Positions 41,959-49,695 of a DNA stretch of 64,000 nucleotides are shown here, piece by piece. Each line of letters begins with the position of its first letter. Position 1 is the stretch's first letter. This DNA is from JASLZO01 sp965247995. Its GTDB lineage: Bacteria > Chloroflexota > Dehalococcoidia > UBA6926. The position numbers were made by a program, and so were the translations under genes. Below the pieces are notes generated by a model. The model saw only the letters and a list, made by a program, of their open reading frames with translations, was not told the DNA's origin and did not search any database. Location of the stretch: contig OZ252041.1 of assembly GCA_965247995.1 (NCBI GenBank), forward strand, positions 310,001 through 374,000, read 5' to 3'.

Positions 41959-43722
41959 ATGTCATTCAGGTCAGCACGAATCTGGCTCTTCCTTGCAATT
42001 CTGATTCTCATCGCGACCGCATGCGCGGGAGCCGACGAGGGAGAGGCGTTCAGCGATTCCTCCCTCCGCGAGGTCACGACGGATTCTATGGGCTTGTCGG
42101 AGCCGGCAAGCGCGATTCTGATGGAGGTGCCGGAGCGCTTCGGAGCGGATTCCAGCACCGCCGCAGTGTCTCAATCCGCTCCGGAGGCGCCGGCAAGCGG
42201 AATTCTGGTGGAGGTGTCGGGGCGCTTCGCTCGGAGCTTCGACGCTTCCACGTCGGAATCTGCCCCAGACGAGACCGCCGAGGACGGGTCCAGCATTGAC
42301 CTTGGCATCGGCGTCCAACAGCGTCTCATCGTGCGCAATGTCGCCATGTCCCTGGTTGTTCTGGAGGTGTCCGAAGCGCTGAACGCTGTCTCGACGGCAG
42401 CTCGAGGAGTCGGAGGCTGGGTCGTCTCGACCGTCATGACCACCAACCACATCGCGACGATCTCAGTTCGCGTCCCAGCAGCACAGCTGGACTCGATGGT
42501 CCAGTGGCTGCGCGATTTGGCGACCGAGGTCGATGAGGAAACGTGGACCAGCCAAGATGTTACTGAAGAGTTTGTCGATATCTCCGCCCGTATCACGAAC
42601 CTCGAAGCGACCGAAGCTCAATTGCGTGCACTGTTCGAGCGGGAGGGTGACATCGAGGACATCCTCGCGGTCCAACGGGAACTGACGCGTACCCGGGAAG
42701 AGATCGAGCGGTTGGCAGGCCGGAAACGGTTGTTGGAGCAGACCGCAGCCACATCTCTGATCAGGATCACGCTTCAGGCAGAACCATCCACGATCCCCAC
42801 CGACGCCGGCACCGACCGCGTTTTGGTCGAAGGGGAGACCGCCCGATTCCGGGCAGAGTTCACTCCCCCGGATGGGATCGATGAGTTCGAGTACGAATGG
42901 AACTTCGGTGACGGGTCTCCAACAGCCCACGGGACGACGACCGCGCCCGCTAACGAAGCCGGGAAACGGACCACAGCCACGATCGTCCACGTGTACCGGA
43001 ACCAGGAGGACTCGCCGTTCTACGCCACGTTGACGATTACCGGAACTGGGGATGCGGGCATCGCCGAGGGTGAGGATACGGTGCAGGTGACGGTAACCAG
43101 CGTCCCGAACGTTCAGGTCTCGGCCGGAGAAGACGTGACGGCGGCTGTCGGCGAACGCGTGTTCTTTGGCGGGTCCTTTACTCGGCCCGAAGGCGTGACC
43201 GACCTCAAGGTCCGGTGGGACTTCGGCGATGGTCTCGCGCCACTCGAATCCAATGCTCCAACTGACGACTCGACCATCGAAGCGGAGCACGAATACACGA
43301 TCGACCGCGCCGAACCCTACACCGTCACGCTTTCAGTGACCGGGCGCACCGAACACGGCGCGGAAGTACACGCCGAGGACACGCTCTTCGTTTACGTGGT
43401 CCCTGCTTCCGTATGGTCGACAACGGTGATCGATGTCGGCGAAACCGCTCGAGCCGCAACCCGCGCCTTTTCGGCAACCCTTCAGGGGTTACTTGGTCTG
43501 GCTATCTGGGTGGGTGTGTTCAGCCCCGTCTTGGCCGGCGCGATCGCCTTGGGTCTATTCATCAACAGACGCAGGTCGCGTTCGGAGCGAACCCCACCGC
43601 CGGATAGCCCGCCGGACACCGATGCATCGAGCACGGGGGAAACAGAACCGTCAGACGTCGGTGGAGACGCCGCCAGTCCGATCGACCCGCCCCGCGTCGA
43701 CAACCCCGAAGACCGCCCGTAG
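41959..43722 (+). CDS. DUF4349 lipoprotein with two PKD-type domains
   Basis: A 587-residue surface lipoprotein, with lipobox IATAC near residue 22. A low-complexity region with a 29-residue tandem duplication (about 48-105) comes first. DUF4349 follows (about 115-270: LIVRNVAMSLVVLEVSEAL, WVVSTVMTTNHIATISVRVPAAQLD, TNLEATEAQLRALFEREGDIEDILAVQRELT). Two PKD-like beta domains (WNFGDGSP and WDFGDGLA) come next. A C-terminal membrane helix (about 515-540) and a basic/acidic tail end the protein. The start at 41959 is chosen because AAAGGGAG lies 9 nt upstream and the signal peptide begins there. Its last 72 nt overlap the 3' end of the convergent translin-family gene. Confidence 0.82.
   Translation: MSFRSARIWLFLAILILIATACAGADEGEAFSDSSLREVTTDSMGLSEPASAILMEVPERFGADSSTAAVSQSAPEAPASGILVEVSGRFARSFDASTSESAPDETAEDGSSIDLGIGVQQRLIVRNVAMSLVVLEVSEALNAVSTAARGVGGWVVSTVMTTNHIATISVRVPAAQLDSMVQWLRDLATEVDEETWTSQDVTEEFVDISARITNLEATEAQLRALFEREGDIEDILAVQRELTRTREEIERLAGRKRLLEQTAATSLIRITLQAEPSTIPTDAGTDRVLVEGETARFRAEFTPPDGIDEFEYEWNFGDGSPTAHGTTTAPANEAGKRTTATIVHVYRNQEDSPFYATLTITGTGDAGIAEGEDTVQVTVTSVPNVQVSAGEDVTAAVGERVFFGGSFTRPEGVTDLKVRWDFGDGLAPLESNAPTDDSTIEAEHEYTIDRAEPYTVTLSVTGRTEHGAEVHAEDTLFVYVVPASVWSTTVIDVGETARAATRAFSATLQGLLGLAIWVGVFSPVLAGAIALGLFINRRRSRSERTPPPDSPPDTDASSTGETEPSDVGGDAASPIDPPRVDNPEDRP
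42102..42275 (+). repeat. Two tandem 87-nt in-frame repeats inside the DUF4349 gene
   Basis: Copy 1 begins at 42102 and copy 2 at 42189, exactly 29 codons apart. The first 45 nt (GCCGGCAAGCG..ATTCTG.TGGAGGTG) differ at only a few positions. The peptides are PASAILMEVPERF and PASGILVEVSGRF followed by looser similarity. A recent duplication in a linker region. Confidence 0.8.
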
Positions 43723-44343
43723 CTGGTCGGCCAGGGCCTCCTGTCGAATCGCCACAGTCAGGTCGCCGCGAGTTCGCTCCAACACCCCGCGCACCATGTC
43801 GGTGGTCCGACGGAGCCCGCCCGTCATGGCATCCGGGAAGTCGATTGTGACGAGCACGCGGTAGATCTCTTCCATCGCCACGAGTGCGTCCTCACATCGC
43901 TGGAACTCCGCTGCACGGATCCGGTCAAGGATGAACCGGCGAAGCTCGCCGGCGGCTTCTCCGAGTCCGTTCAGATAGGGCGCATCATCTACCTCTATTT
44001 GATCCGGTGTGGGGAACGTTCCCCCAAAAACAACAGCAAAGGTGGCGCTGGCCTCGGCGTACTCCTTTTGGGCGTCGTCCACGAAACCGGCATGCCGCAG
44101 GTCTGGGTAGTCCGCGACAGTGGTGAGCAACCTATCTAAGTGGCGTTTGGCTTCGCCCAGGATGCCTCTGGCAGCTTCCGACTCGCCCCGATGCGTTGAA
44201 CGGATCGACGTCGCACAGTACCGAATGGTCTCACGCGATAGGCGAAGGGCTTCGTCCCGGCTGGCCTGTTTTCTGGTCAGGCTGTCGCGGATACGTTCGG
44301 CGATCGGCTCCAAGTCCAAGGCGCCGGGTTCATCGCGAGGCAA
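43651..44343 (-). CDS. Translin/TRAX-family protein
   Basis: A 230-residue all-helical protein with the translin family pattern: ERIRDSLTRKQASRDEALRLSRETIRYCATSIRSTHR, GFVDDAQKEYAEAS near residue 87-99, YLNGLGEAAGELRRFILD near 123-140 and the C-terminal LERTRGDLTVAIRQ near 188. Eukaryotic translin and TRAX form an RNA/DNA-binding ring, and TRAX has acidic catalytic residues. Acidic residues at comparable places here are Glu94, Glu97, Glu129 and Glu133, so RNase activity is possible but unproven. Probable TTG start at 44343. It follows two FmdB genes on the same strand, and its 3' end overlaps the DUF4349 gene by 72 nt. Confidence 0.8.
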   Translation of the reverse strand: MPRDEPGALDLEPIAERIRDSLTRKQASRDEALRLSRETIRYCATSIRSTHRGESEAARGILGEAKRHLDRLLTTVADYPDLRHAGFVDDAQKEYAEASATFAVVFGGTFPTPDQIEVDDAPYLNGLGEAAGELRRFILDRIRAAEFQRCEDALVAMEEIYRVLVTIDFPDAMTGGLRRTTDMVRGVLERTRGDLTVAIRQEALADQLRAVFGVVDAGRVDRTGGVSTDV

Positions 44344-44349
44344 TCGAGA

Positions 44350-44706
44350 TCAATCCAGGCCGCGTTTGTCCAGAATCTTGTCGACTTCACCCTCCCGGGC
44401 TTGGCCGATCATCTCCTTGACGCGGTCCGGCATCTCCACTCCCGCCTCTTCGAGCCGCTTCTCTGCCCACCGACCAATGTTGGATGGGTCGCGCCAGTAG
44501 TCGTACCCGGGAGCGTCTGGGTCGCCGGCAGACTCGTGCCGCATTTCCGTCGACCGCACGTAGGCGACTCGGGAAGGAGCACGTTCAATCTTGATAGACC
44601 CGCAGTGAGCACAAACCTGATCCGTCGGCGTTTCCGCAGGGATGACCTTGAAGAAAACGCTGGAAACGCGTCCGCAGTCGTTGCATCCGTACTCATAAAT
44701 TGGCAT
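44350..44706 (-). CDS. FmdB-family zinc-ribbon protein, long form
   Basis: A 118-residue protein opening with MPIYEYGCNDCGRVSSVFFK, the FmdB/CxxC_CxxC_SSSS pattern. Two CxxC pairs (Cys8/Cys11 and Cys32/Cys35 in VCAHCGS) would bind one zinc ion. The C-terminal extension (about 60-118) is charged and helical with YDYWRDPSNIGRWAEKRLEEAG. The role of the family is unsettled; a regulatory or zinc-handling function was proposed for some members. It ends 6 nt before the translin start, so the two are probably co-transcribed. Confidence 0.85.
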   Translation of the reverse strand: MPIYEYGCNDCGRVSSVFFKVIPAETPTDQVCAHCGSIKIERAPSRVAYVRSTEMRHESAGDPDAPGYDYWRDPSNIGRWAEKRLEEAGVEMPDRVKEMIGQAREGEVDKILDKRGLD

Positions 44707-44730
44707 CGGCGTCCCCTTGTTCGGCCTCGG

Positions 44731-44988
44731 TCAGAAATCCCACGAAGGAGTATCCGGAATCCCGGAGTCGTCGTCTCCTCCATCGTCCAGGTCGCTCATC
44801 CATGACGAGTTGTCGTAGTCCTTGTAAAGGTCTTGCGGCGAATGGAGGACCGCCACCCGCGACACCATCCGGTCCAGCGACCGTCCCCCGCAATGCTCGC
44901 AGACCGGCTCGATGACAGCGGAGAAGGTCTTGCTGAAAACCGATGTCTGCTTCCCACAGGGCCTGCACCTGTACTCGTAGATCGGCAT
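44731..44988 (-). CDS. FmdB-family zinc-ribbon protein, short form
   Basis: An 85-residue paralogue of the next gene downstream. It starts MPIYEYRCRPCGKQTSVFSK, has CEHCGG as the second CxxC and ends in an acidic, Asp/Gly-rich tail. The start at 44988 gives the family N-terminus; an ATG 30 nt upstream is less likely. First gene of the three-gene unit FmdB-FmdB-translin. Confidence 0.85.
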   Translation of the reverse strand: MPIYEYRCRPCGKQTSVFSKTFSAVIEPVCEHCGGRSLDRMVSRVAVLHSPQDLYKDYDNSSWMSDLDDGGDDDSGIPDTPSWDF

Positions 44989-45164
44989 ACGGTTTGGGTG
45001 TCTCCTGAACGCGGCCATTCTAGCAGCGCAACGGATCGGGGAGTTTTGTGGGTTGATTCGTGTTCTCCGGGCTCATCCAGGTCGTGGACTGGGAGTTTGG
45101 ATCGCACCGGATCGGCACGACGCTTTCGAACGTTGCCTCCCGATACCAGAACCCACACGGGCGG

Positions 45165-45170
45165 TACACT
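45165..45170 (+). promoter_or_regulatory. -10 box (TACACT) implying a leaderless ROK mRNA
   Basis: GCGGTACACT ends only 8 nt before the ATG at 45179, and there is no Shine-Dalgarno sequence. Transcription would begin at or next to the start codon. Confidence 0.45.
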
Positions 45171-45178
45171 GACATCCC

Positions 45179-46174
45179 ATGACGTCGCCGGACGAACCTC
45201 GCCTATACCTCGTCGGCGTTGACGTCGGCGGGACATCTACACGCGTCGCCATTGCAGCTACTCCGCGATCGCGGATGGTGAAGGAAGTCTTTCGCACCCC
45301 CTCCGCCAATCGCGTTGAACCGCTGGCGGAACGCGTTGCCGAAACCGCTGGCCGACTTGCCATGGAAGCTGGCGGCACAGTCGTGGCCGCGGGAGTCGCC
45401 GCGGCCGGTACCGTGAACGACCGCGAGGGAACAATCCTTGAATCCCCGAACCTTCCCCAGTTCCAGGATACGCCGCTCGGTCAGATCATCGGCTCCGCCC
45501 TGGGAGTCCCGGTGTCCCTTGAGAACGACGCCAACGCGGCGGCCGTTGGTGAGCATGCGCTCGGCGCCGGCCGCGGTTCGCGGGACATGGTGTATCTCAC
45601 CGTCAGCACGGGAATCGGCGGGGGGGTAATCGCCTCGGGCCGACTCTACCGTGGCGCACTCGGGGGCGCTGGGGAGTTCGGGCACACGGTGATCGTGGCC
45701 GGGCGAACCGCTCCATGCCGATGCGGTCGCGCTGGGTGCTGGGAAGCGCTGAGCTCTGGCACCGCCGTCGCGCGCGAGGTGCGTGATCGGCTGCTCGCCG
45801 GCGAGTCGTCCCGCATCCTCGAGCTCGTCGGAGGAACGCCAGGAAGGGTGACCGCACGCGAGGTGTTCGCTGCCGCGGAAGCAGGGGACGCCTTGGCGAA
45901 CGAGGTGCTGGACCAGGCATCGGAGTACCTGGGCGTGGGATTCGCCAACGTCTTGAACATCCTGAACCCGGAGCGTGTGGTGATTGGAGGCGGAATGTCG
46001 CGCCATTGGGACCGCTACATCGAGCCCGCCATCCACGTCGCCAAACAACGCGCCTTCCGGCTCCACAGTGGCGCCGTCGAGTTCCGTCCCGCCCAGCTCG
46101 GAGACGATAATGGACTCCGTGGCGCCCTCGTTTTTGCGCGGGAGGCTCTATCCTCCGCTCGCCCTAAGACCTAA
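45179..46174 (+). CDS. ROK-family sugar kinase, probably glucokinase
   Basis: A 331-residue kinase of the ROK family. The phosphate loop VGVDVGGTSTRVAIA is near residue 12-26. Catalytic Asp is in LENDANAAAVGE near 120. STGIGGGVI and the GAGEFGHTVI stretch follow, and the ROK zinc motif CRCGRAGCWEALSSG is near residue 181-195. The C-terminal VIGGGMSRHWDRY is also conserved. It likely phosphorylates glucose or a related sugar; N-acetyl sugars cannot be excluded. It is probably translated from a leaderless mRNA and is followed by two small hydrolase genes on the same strand. Confidence 0.92.
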   Translation: MTSPDEPRLYLVGVDVGGTSTRVAIAATPRSRMVKEVFRTPSANRVEPLAERVAETAGRLAMEAGGTVVAAGVAAAGTVNDREGTILESPNLPQFQDTPLGQIIGSALGVPVSLENDANAAAVGEHALGAGRGSRDMVYLTVSTGIGGGVIASGRLYRGALGGAGEFGHTVIVAGRTAPCRCGRAGCWEALSSGTAVAREVRDRLLAGESSRILELVGGTPGRVTAREVFAAAEAGDALANEVLDQASEYLGVGFANVLNILNPERVVIGGGMSRHWDRYIEPAIHVAKQRAFRLHSGAVEFRPAQLGDDNGLRGALVFAREALSSARPKT

Positions 46175-46207
46175 CCGACTCACGCTGCAACCGAGAGGAG
46201 GTCGCCG

Positions 46208-46912
46208 ATGCCCATGCGACCAGAGGAACACCAGGGCGAAGCGTTGCCCTTTGTCTCCATCAAACCAGATGGGTATGACCCCAACCGGGAATACCCGCTG
46301 ATCATCCTGTTGCATGGGTTCGGCGCAAATATGTACGACCTGGCAGGACTGGCGCCGGCCATCAGCGAGACAGGCTACGTCTACGCCTGCCCAAACGCGC
46401 CGATAGCCATGGACATCGGTGGAGACCAGGTCGGCTTCGGATGGACCCCTCCCGACGGTTTCAACGATCCCGAGTGGGCCCAACGAGGTGAGGACCTCTT
46501 GGACCGTTCGGTCGCTGAGATCTTCGCCGCAACGAAGGGTGTTTCCGGGAAGACCGTGCTCCTAGGCTTCTCGCAGGGAGGTGGCCTTGCCTACCGATAC
46601 GGCCTCCCGCGCCCAGATGTGTTCGCCGGCGTCGTAGCCCTGAGCACGGGGTTCCCGCGCATGGACGGTTTTGTCGAGAGCTTGCCAGCAGATCGCAGCC
46701 AGCCGCTCTTTGTCGGTCACGGCACAGACGATCCCGTTGTGCCCGTCGAGTCGGGCCGTTCGAGCAAGGCGCGGCTGGAGGAGCTTGGCTACTCGCCGGA
46801 GCATCACGAGTATCCGATGGGGCACGAGATCAGTCTTCAAGAGATCACCGACCTCGTCTCTTGGTTGCGGAATGTCCTGCCGCCAATGGGCGGCGGTTTG
46901 ATCCTTCCTTAG
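46208..46912 (+). CDS. Alpha/beta hydrolase, carboxylesterase/phospholipase (YpfH-like) family
   Basis: A 234-residue serine hydrolase. The oxyanion loop LLHGFGANMYDLAGLAP is near residue 36, the nucleophile elbow GFSQGG near 120, the acid in GHGTDDPVVPV near 180, and the histidine in YPMGHEIS near 205. This is the pattern of the small carboxylesterase/lysophospholipase family. GAGAGGAGGTCGCCG precedes the ATG, a strong ribosome binding site. Substrate unknown. Confidence 0.88.
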   Translation: MPMRPEEHQGEALPFVSIKPDGYDPNREYPLIILLHGFGANMYDLAGLAPAISETGYVYACPNAPIAMDIGGDQVGFGWTPPDGFNDPEWAQRGEDLLDRSVAEIFAATKGVSGKTVLLGFSQGGGLAYRYGLPRPDVFAGVVALSTGFPRMDGFVESLPADRSQPLFVGHGTDDPVVPVESGRSSKARLEELGYSPEHHEYPMGHEISLQEITDLVSWLRNVLPPMGGGLILP

Positions 46913-46940
46913 AAGAATCCGGAGCCACGTTGAGAGCCAG

Positions 46941-47486
46941 ATGGCATCTACACGCGTCGGGCTGATTTCCGACACCCACGTCCCAGAGGCCGGCGGCAAA
47001 CTTCCGCAGGAGGTCTACGACCATTTCAATGGCGTCGACATGATCCTACACGCTGGTGATATGCACGTTATCGACGTCCTCGACTGGTTGGGGCGGGTCG
47101 CTCCGACGATAGGGGCGCGCGGCAACGGCGATGGCGACGGTTTCCGACCCCCTTTCCCAGACGACGACCCTCGGGTCGAGGCGACGCACGTGCTTGACCT
47201 GGCCGACGCACGCGTCGGGTTGATCCACGGACACCCGATGCCCAACGAAGCGCCGTGGATTTCCCAAGAAGCGTTGATGGAGCGGAACTTCGGCGGGCCG
47301 GTCGATGTCATCGTTTGCGGCGATACACACGTGCCGCTCATTGAGCAAGCGGGCCCGACGTTGATCGTCAATCCGGGGAGTCCGATGCTTCCGCGGAATG
47401 TCCGCGGCCCCGGGACCATTGCGATCCTCACGATCTCAGATGGGATCCCATCGGCGGAAATCATCAGACTGACGCGGCTCGAGTAA
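46941..47486 (+). CDS. YfcE/MJ0936-type metallophosphoesterase
   Basis: A 181-residue phosphodiesterase of the calcineurin superfamily. The metal-binding residues are in SDTHVPEAGG (near 10), LHAGDMH near 38, ARGNGDGD near 60, LIHGHP near 95 and CGDTHVP near 123, closing with VNPGSPMLPRN. Usual GNCD is GNGD here, which keeps the Asn and Asp. It hydrolyses phosphodiesters in vitro in related proteins; the native substrate is unknown. It lies 28 nt downstream of the hydrolase gene. Confidence 0.88.
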   Translation: MASTRVGLISDTHVPEAGGKLPQEVYDHFNGVDMILHAGDMHVIDVLDWLGRVAPTIGARGNGDGDGFRPPFPDDDPRVEATHVLDLADARVGLIHGHPMPNEAPWISQEALMERNFGGPVDVIVCGDTHVPLIEQAGPTLIVNPGSPMLPRNVRGPGTIAILTISDGIPSAEIIRLTRLE

Positions 47487-47509
47487 CCCGTCGCGAGGAA
47501 TCGGTCAAA

Positions 47510-47539
47510 TTGACCCCTAATTGAGGCCAGTTCTATAGT
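47510..47539 (+). promoter_or_regulatory. Sigma70-like promoter upstream of the crotonase gene
   Basis: TTGACC (47510-47515) and TATAGT (47534-47539) are separated by 18 nt. This is the best two-box promoter seen in the window, about 100 nt before the ATG at 47641. Confidence 0.55.
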
Positions 47540-47640
47540 GACGACGGTCGCTCGCCCACACGTACGGTCGACGACTAGTGGTCTGGCTTCACTGTCGGGT
47601 CGCTCGCGCAGCTATAGGGAGTAGGAGGGATTCGCAATCG

Positions 47641-48456
47641 ATGGCTACACAAGCGCCGTCCCAGGAGATTATGTACGAGACCCCAGCCGACCACGTCCGG
47701 CTGATCACGATGAACAGACCGGAGACACTGAACTCGCTCACGCCAGACGGCAACGCAGCAATGCTGAACTACGTTCGCGAGTTCCGCGACGACGATGACG
47801 CTTGGGTCCTCATTCTGACCGGCGCCGGCGAGCGCTCGTTCTCAACTGGGTTGGACCTCCGCGCGCAAGCGGGGAGAGACGCGCAGCAAGGGGACCCGCC
47901 CCCACCGCCGCAAGTGGCGAATGAGGGACTTCATTCCTATCCAAGCATTGAGGTCTTCAAGCCCGTGATCGCCGCGATCAATGGGTATGCGTTCGGAGGC
48001 GGGACGGAGACCGCGCTTTGGTCGGACATCCGGATCATGTCGGAGAACGCAGAGATGGGCCTCCTGGAGCCGCGCCGCGGACTTCTGTCCATCAGCGGAA
48101 CGACTCGCATGTCTCGCGCCATTCCGATCGGCTTGGCGATGGAACTCATCCTTACGGGTCGCCGCTATAAGGCCGAGGACTGCTACCGCATGGGGTTGGT
48201 CAGCCAGGTCGTCCCGTTGGCGGACCTGATGTCGACCGCGACCGCGATGGCCGAAGAGATCGTCCGCGAGTGCTCCCCAATCGCGACGCGGGTCGCCAAG
48301 GAGCACGTCACCCGGACGCTCCATCTACCGGTGCGCGAGGCGTTGCAGATCCAGTCTCTCAACGGCGCTCGGCTCCGAATGCTCTCGCCGCACGACACCG
48401 TCGAGGGACCACGCGCCTTCACGGAGAAGCGCAAGCCCGTTTGGGAAGGGCGCTAA
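47641..48456 (+). CDS. Enoyl-CoA hydratase/isomerase (crotonase) family protein
   Basis: A 271-residue crotonase-fold protein. The oxyanion-hole segments are FSTGLDLRAQ near residue 64 and NGYAFGGGTETALWSDIRI near 113, followed by LEPRRGLLSISGTTRM near 140. A proline-rich insert (GDPPPPPQ) lies between the two halves. It acts on a CoA thioester (hydration, isomerisation or hydrolysis); which one is not clear. The start at 47641 is supported by GGAGTAGGAGGG upstream. It has its own promoter and a strong terminator, so it is monocistronic. Confidence 0.9.
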   Translation: MATQAPSQEIMYETPADHVRLITMNRPETLNSLTPDGNAAMLNYVREFRDDDDAWVLILTGAGERSFSTGLDLRAQAGRDAQQGDPPPPPQVANEGLHSYPSIEVFKPVIAAINGYAFGGGTETALWSDIRIMSENAEMGLLEPRRGLLSISGTTRMSRAIPIGLAMELILTGRRYKAEDCYRMGLVSQVVPLADLMSTATAMAEEIVRECSPIATRVAKEHVTRTLHLPVREALQIQSLNGARLRMLSPHDTVEGPRAFTEKRKPVWEGR

Positions 48457-48490
48457 CAACCCGGCGCCTCGACCAATCCACGCAAAAGGA

Positions 48491-48525
48491 ATCGGGCCCC
48501 GCGGCTGCGGGGCCCGATTTTCTTT
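48491..48525 (+). terminator. Rho-independent terminator after the crotonase gene
   Basis: ATCGGGCCCCGC and GCGGGGCCCGAT pair perfectly around a very short loop, followed by TTTCTTT. It is 35 nt after the stop codon and also faces the 3' end of the convergent PAC2 gene. Confidence 0.92.
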
Positions 48526-48544
48526 GCCTTACCGCCCGACAGCG

Positions 48545-49459
48545 TTAGTTGTTCGCATCGTCCTCGCCGCTCTCGAGGTCTCGTAGGAAACGCTCCAAGT
48601 CCGGGGACAGTGGGGGAGGCGCTGGCTCCGTCGACGCACGCTCCTCGTCGGGTCGGCCCGATTGTTCCGTGTCGTACGACTCTTCAAGTTGCTTGACGAG
48701 TGATTGGACCCGCGGGTCCATTTGCGCCATTCGATCGATCTCTTGGTACTGCCGATCGCCTTGCCGCTCGATCGACGCGAGGTCACCAAGCGAGAACCGA
48801 TAGATCGGCGACAACAGGCGGAGGAGACGCTCTTGACCGCGGTGGTCCTCGTCCAACCTCGCATACGGAGGCAACTGAATCAGCACGCTCATGGTGCCAA
48901 TATCGCGCTTCGTTAATTCCTGCGTAGCAAGCGCCATGATGCTGGTGGGTCCCTCGTAGTTCGAGGACCGTACTCCCTGCTGAGCAAGCATCCCTTGGAC
49001 ATCCGGGTCCGTCGATTGGCCGCTCGCGACGAGCGGTCGCGTATGTGGAGCAGAACCGTACATGGCGCCAATTTGGCAGTAACGGGCCACGCCTAGCGTG
49101 TCGGCCAACTCTATCAGCGAGTCGACGAAGTCCTCACCGTTCGCATGGGGTTCGAGCAGATGCAAGAAGAGGAAGTCGCTCTCCCCTTCACCCTTGGCGT
49201 ACCGGATCACCGTGTTCGGTGGTTCCACGATGCGCTCGCCGCCCCGTCGGCGCAGCATCGGGCGGTAACGCGTAAGGTCATAGAAGGTACTGGGGCGAGC
49301 CAACTGCCCGAGGTCCTGAGCGCCGAACTCTTTCTCGAGCGTGCCGAGAGCCAGAGTTCCAACCGATCCGACATCGATCCACGGTTGCAAGATCGTGAAC
49401 AGGTGCGGATCGCGCAGCTGCGGGAGCGGTTCGTTGAGTTCGAATGCCCCAACACGCAT
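48545..49459 (-). CDS. PAC2-family (proteasome assembly chaperone-like) protein
   Basis: A 304-residue cytosolic protein whose body (about 15-225) matches the PAC2/DUF75 superfamily: LFTILQPWIDVGSVGTLALGTLEKEFGAQDLGQ, TVIRYAKGEGESDFLFLHLLEPHANG, IGAMYGSAPHTRP and YEGPTSIMALATQE. The C-terminal 80 residues are charged and helical (VQSLVKQLEESYD, then an acidic Pro-rich tail). Archaeal and actinobacterial relatives are linked to proteasome-like systems or nucleoside-binding roles. No proteasome gene is in the window. Its likely promoter is the palindromic CAGTATACTG about 140 nt upstream. Confidence 0.82.
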   Translation of the reverse strand: MRVGAFELNEPLPQLRDPHLFTILQPWIDVGSVGTLALGTLEKEFGAQDLGQLARPSTFYDLTRYRPMLRRRGGERIVEPPNTVIRYAKGEGESDFLFLHLLEPHANGEDFVDSLIELADTLGVARYCQIGAMYGSAPHTRPLVASGQSTDPDVQGMLAQQGVRSSNYEGPTSIMALATQELTKRDIGTMSVLIQLPPYARLDEDHRGQERLLRLLSPIYRFSLGDLASIERQGDRQYQEIDRMAQMDPRVQSLVKQLEESYDTEQSGRPDEERASTEPAPPPLSPDLERFLRDLESGEDDANN

Positions 49460-49602
49460 TTCTGTCCTCCTGTTCGATAGTCGGGGGTCTGGGTGTGACC
49501 GGGTGGTTCGCCTATGCCACCGCTAACTTCTAAGCGGCGCCTTCGCCACCACGCGCGCCGCCTGCGAGGAGGTATTCGCCCTCCGGCTAGCGCGTACGTC
49601 AG

Positions 49603-49608
49603 TATACT
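49603..49608 (-). promoter_or_regulatory. Palindromic -10 box (TATACT) upstream of the PAC2 gene
   Basis: CAGTATACTG is a perfect 10-nt palindrome, so TATACT reads on both strands. The minus-strand reading would serve the PAC2 gene starting at 49459. Confidence 0.35.
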
Positions 49609-49639
49609 GTCAGTGGTTTCGCGCTTGCTCCCATAAAGG

Positions 49640-49666
49640 AGAGAGGGCCCGTGTGCTGGACCCTCT
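49640..49666 (-). terminator. Terminator-like hairpin after coxG
   Basis: GAGAGGGCCC and GGACCCTCTC pair over 10 bp with one G-U pair (in the minus-strand RNA) and a 7-nt loop. It lies 30 nt beyond the coxG stop on the minus strand and is followed by a short TCCTTTA. Confidence 0.65.
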
Positions 49667-49695
49667 CGATTGCCGCATGATGGGGCAGCCGAGTC

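Noticed and set aside
45203..46066. 287-residue open frame antisense to the ROK kinase gene
   Set aside because: A shadow of a GC-rich gene; histidine- and arginine-rich composition without domain features.
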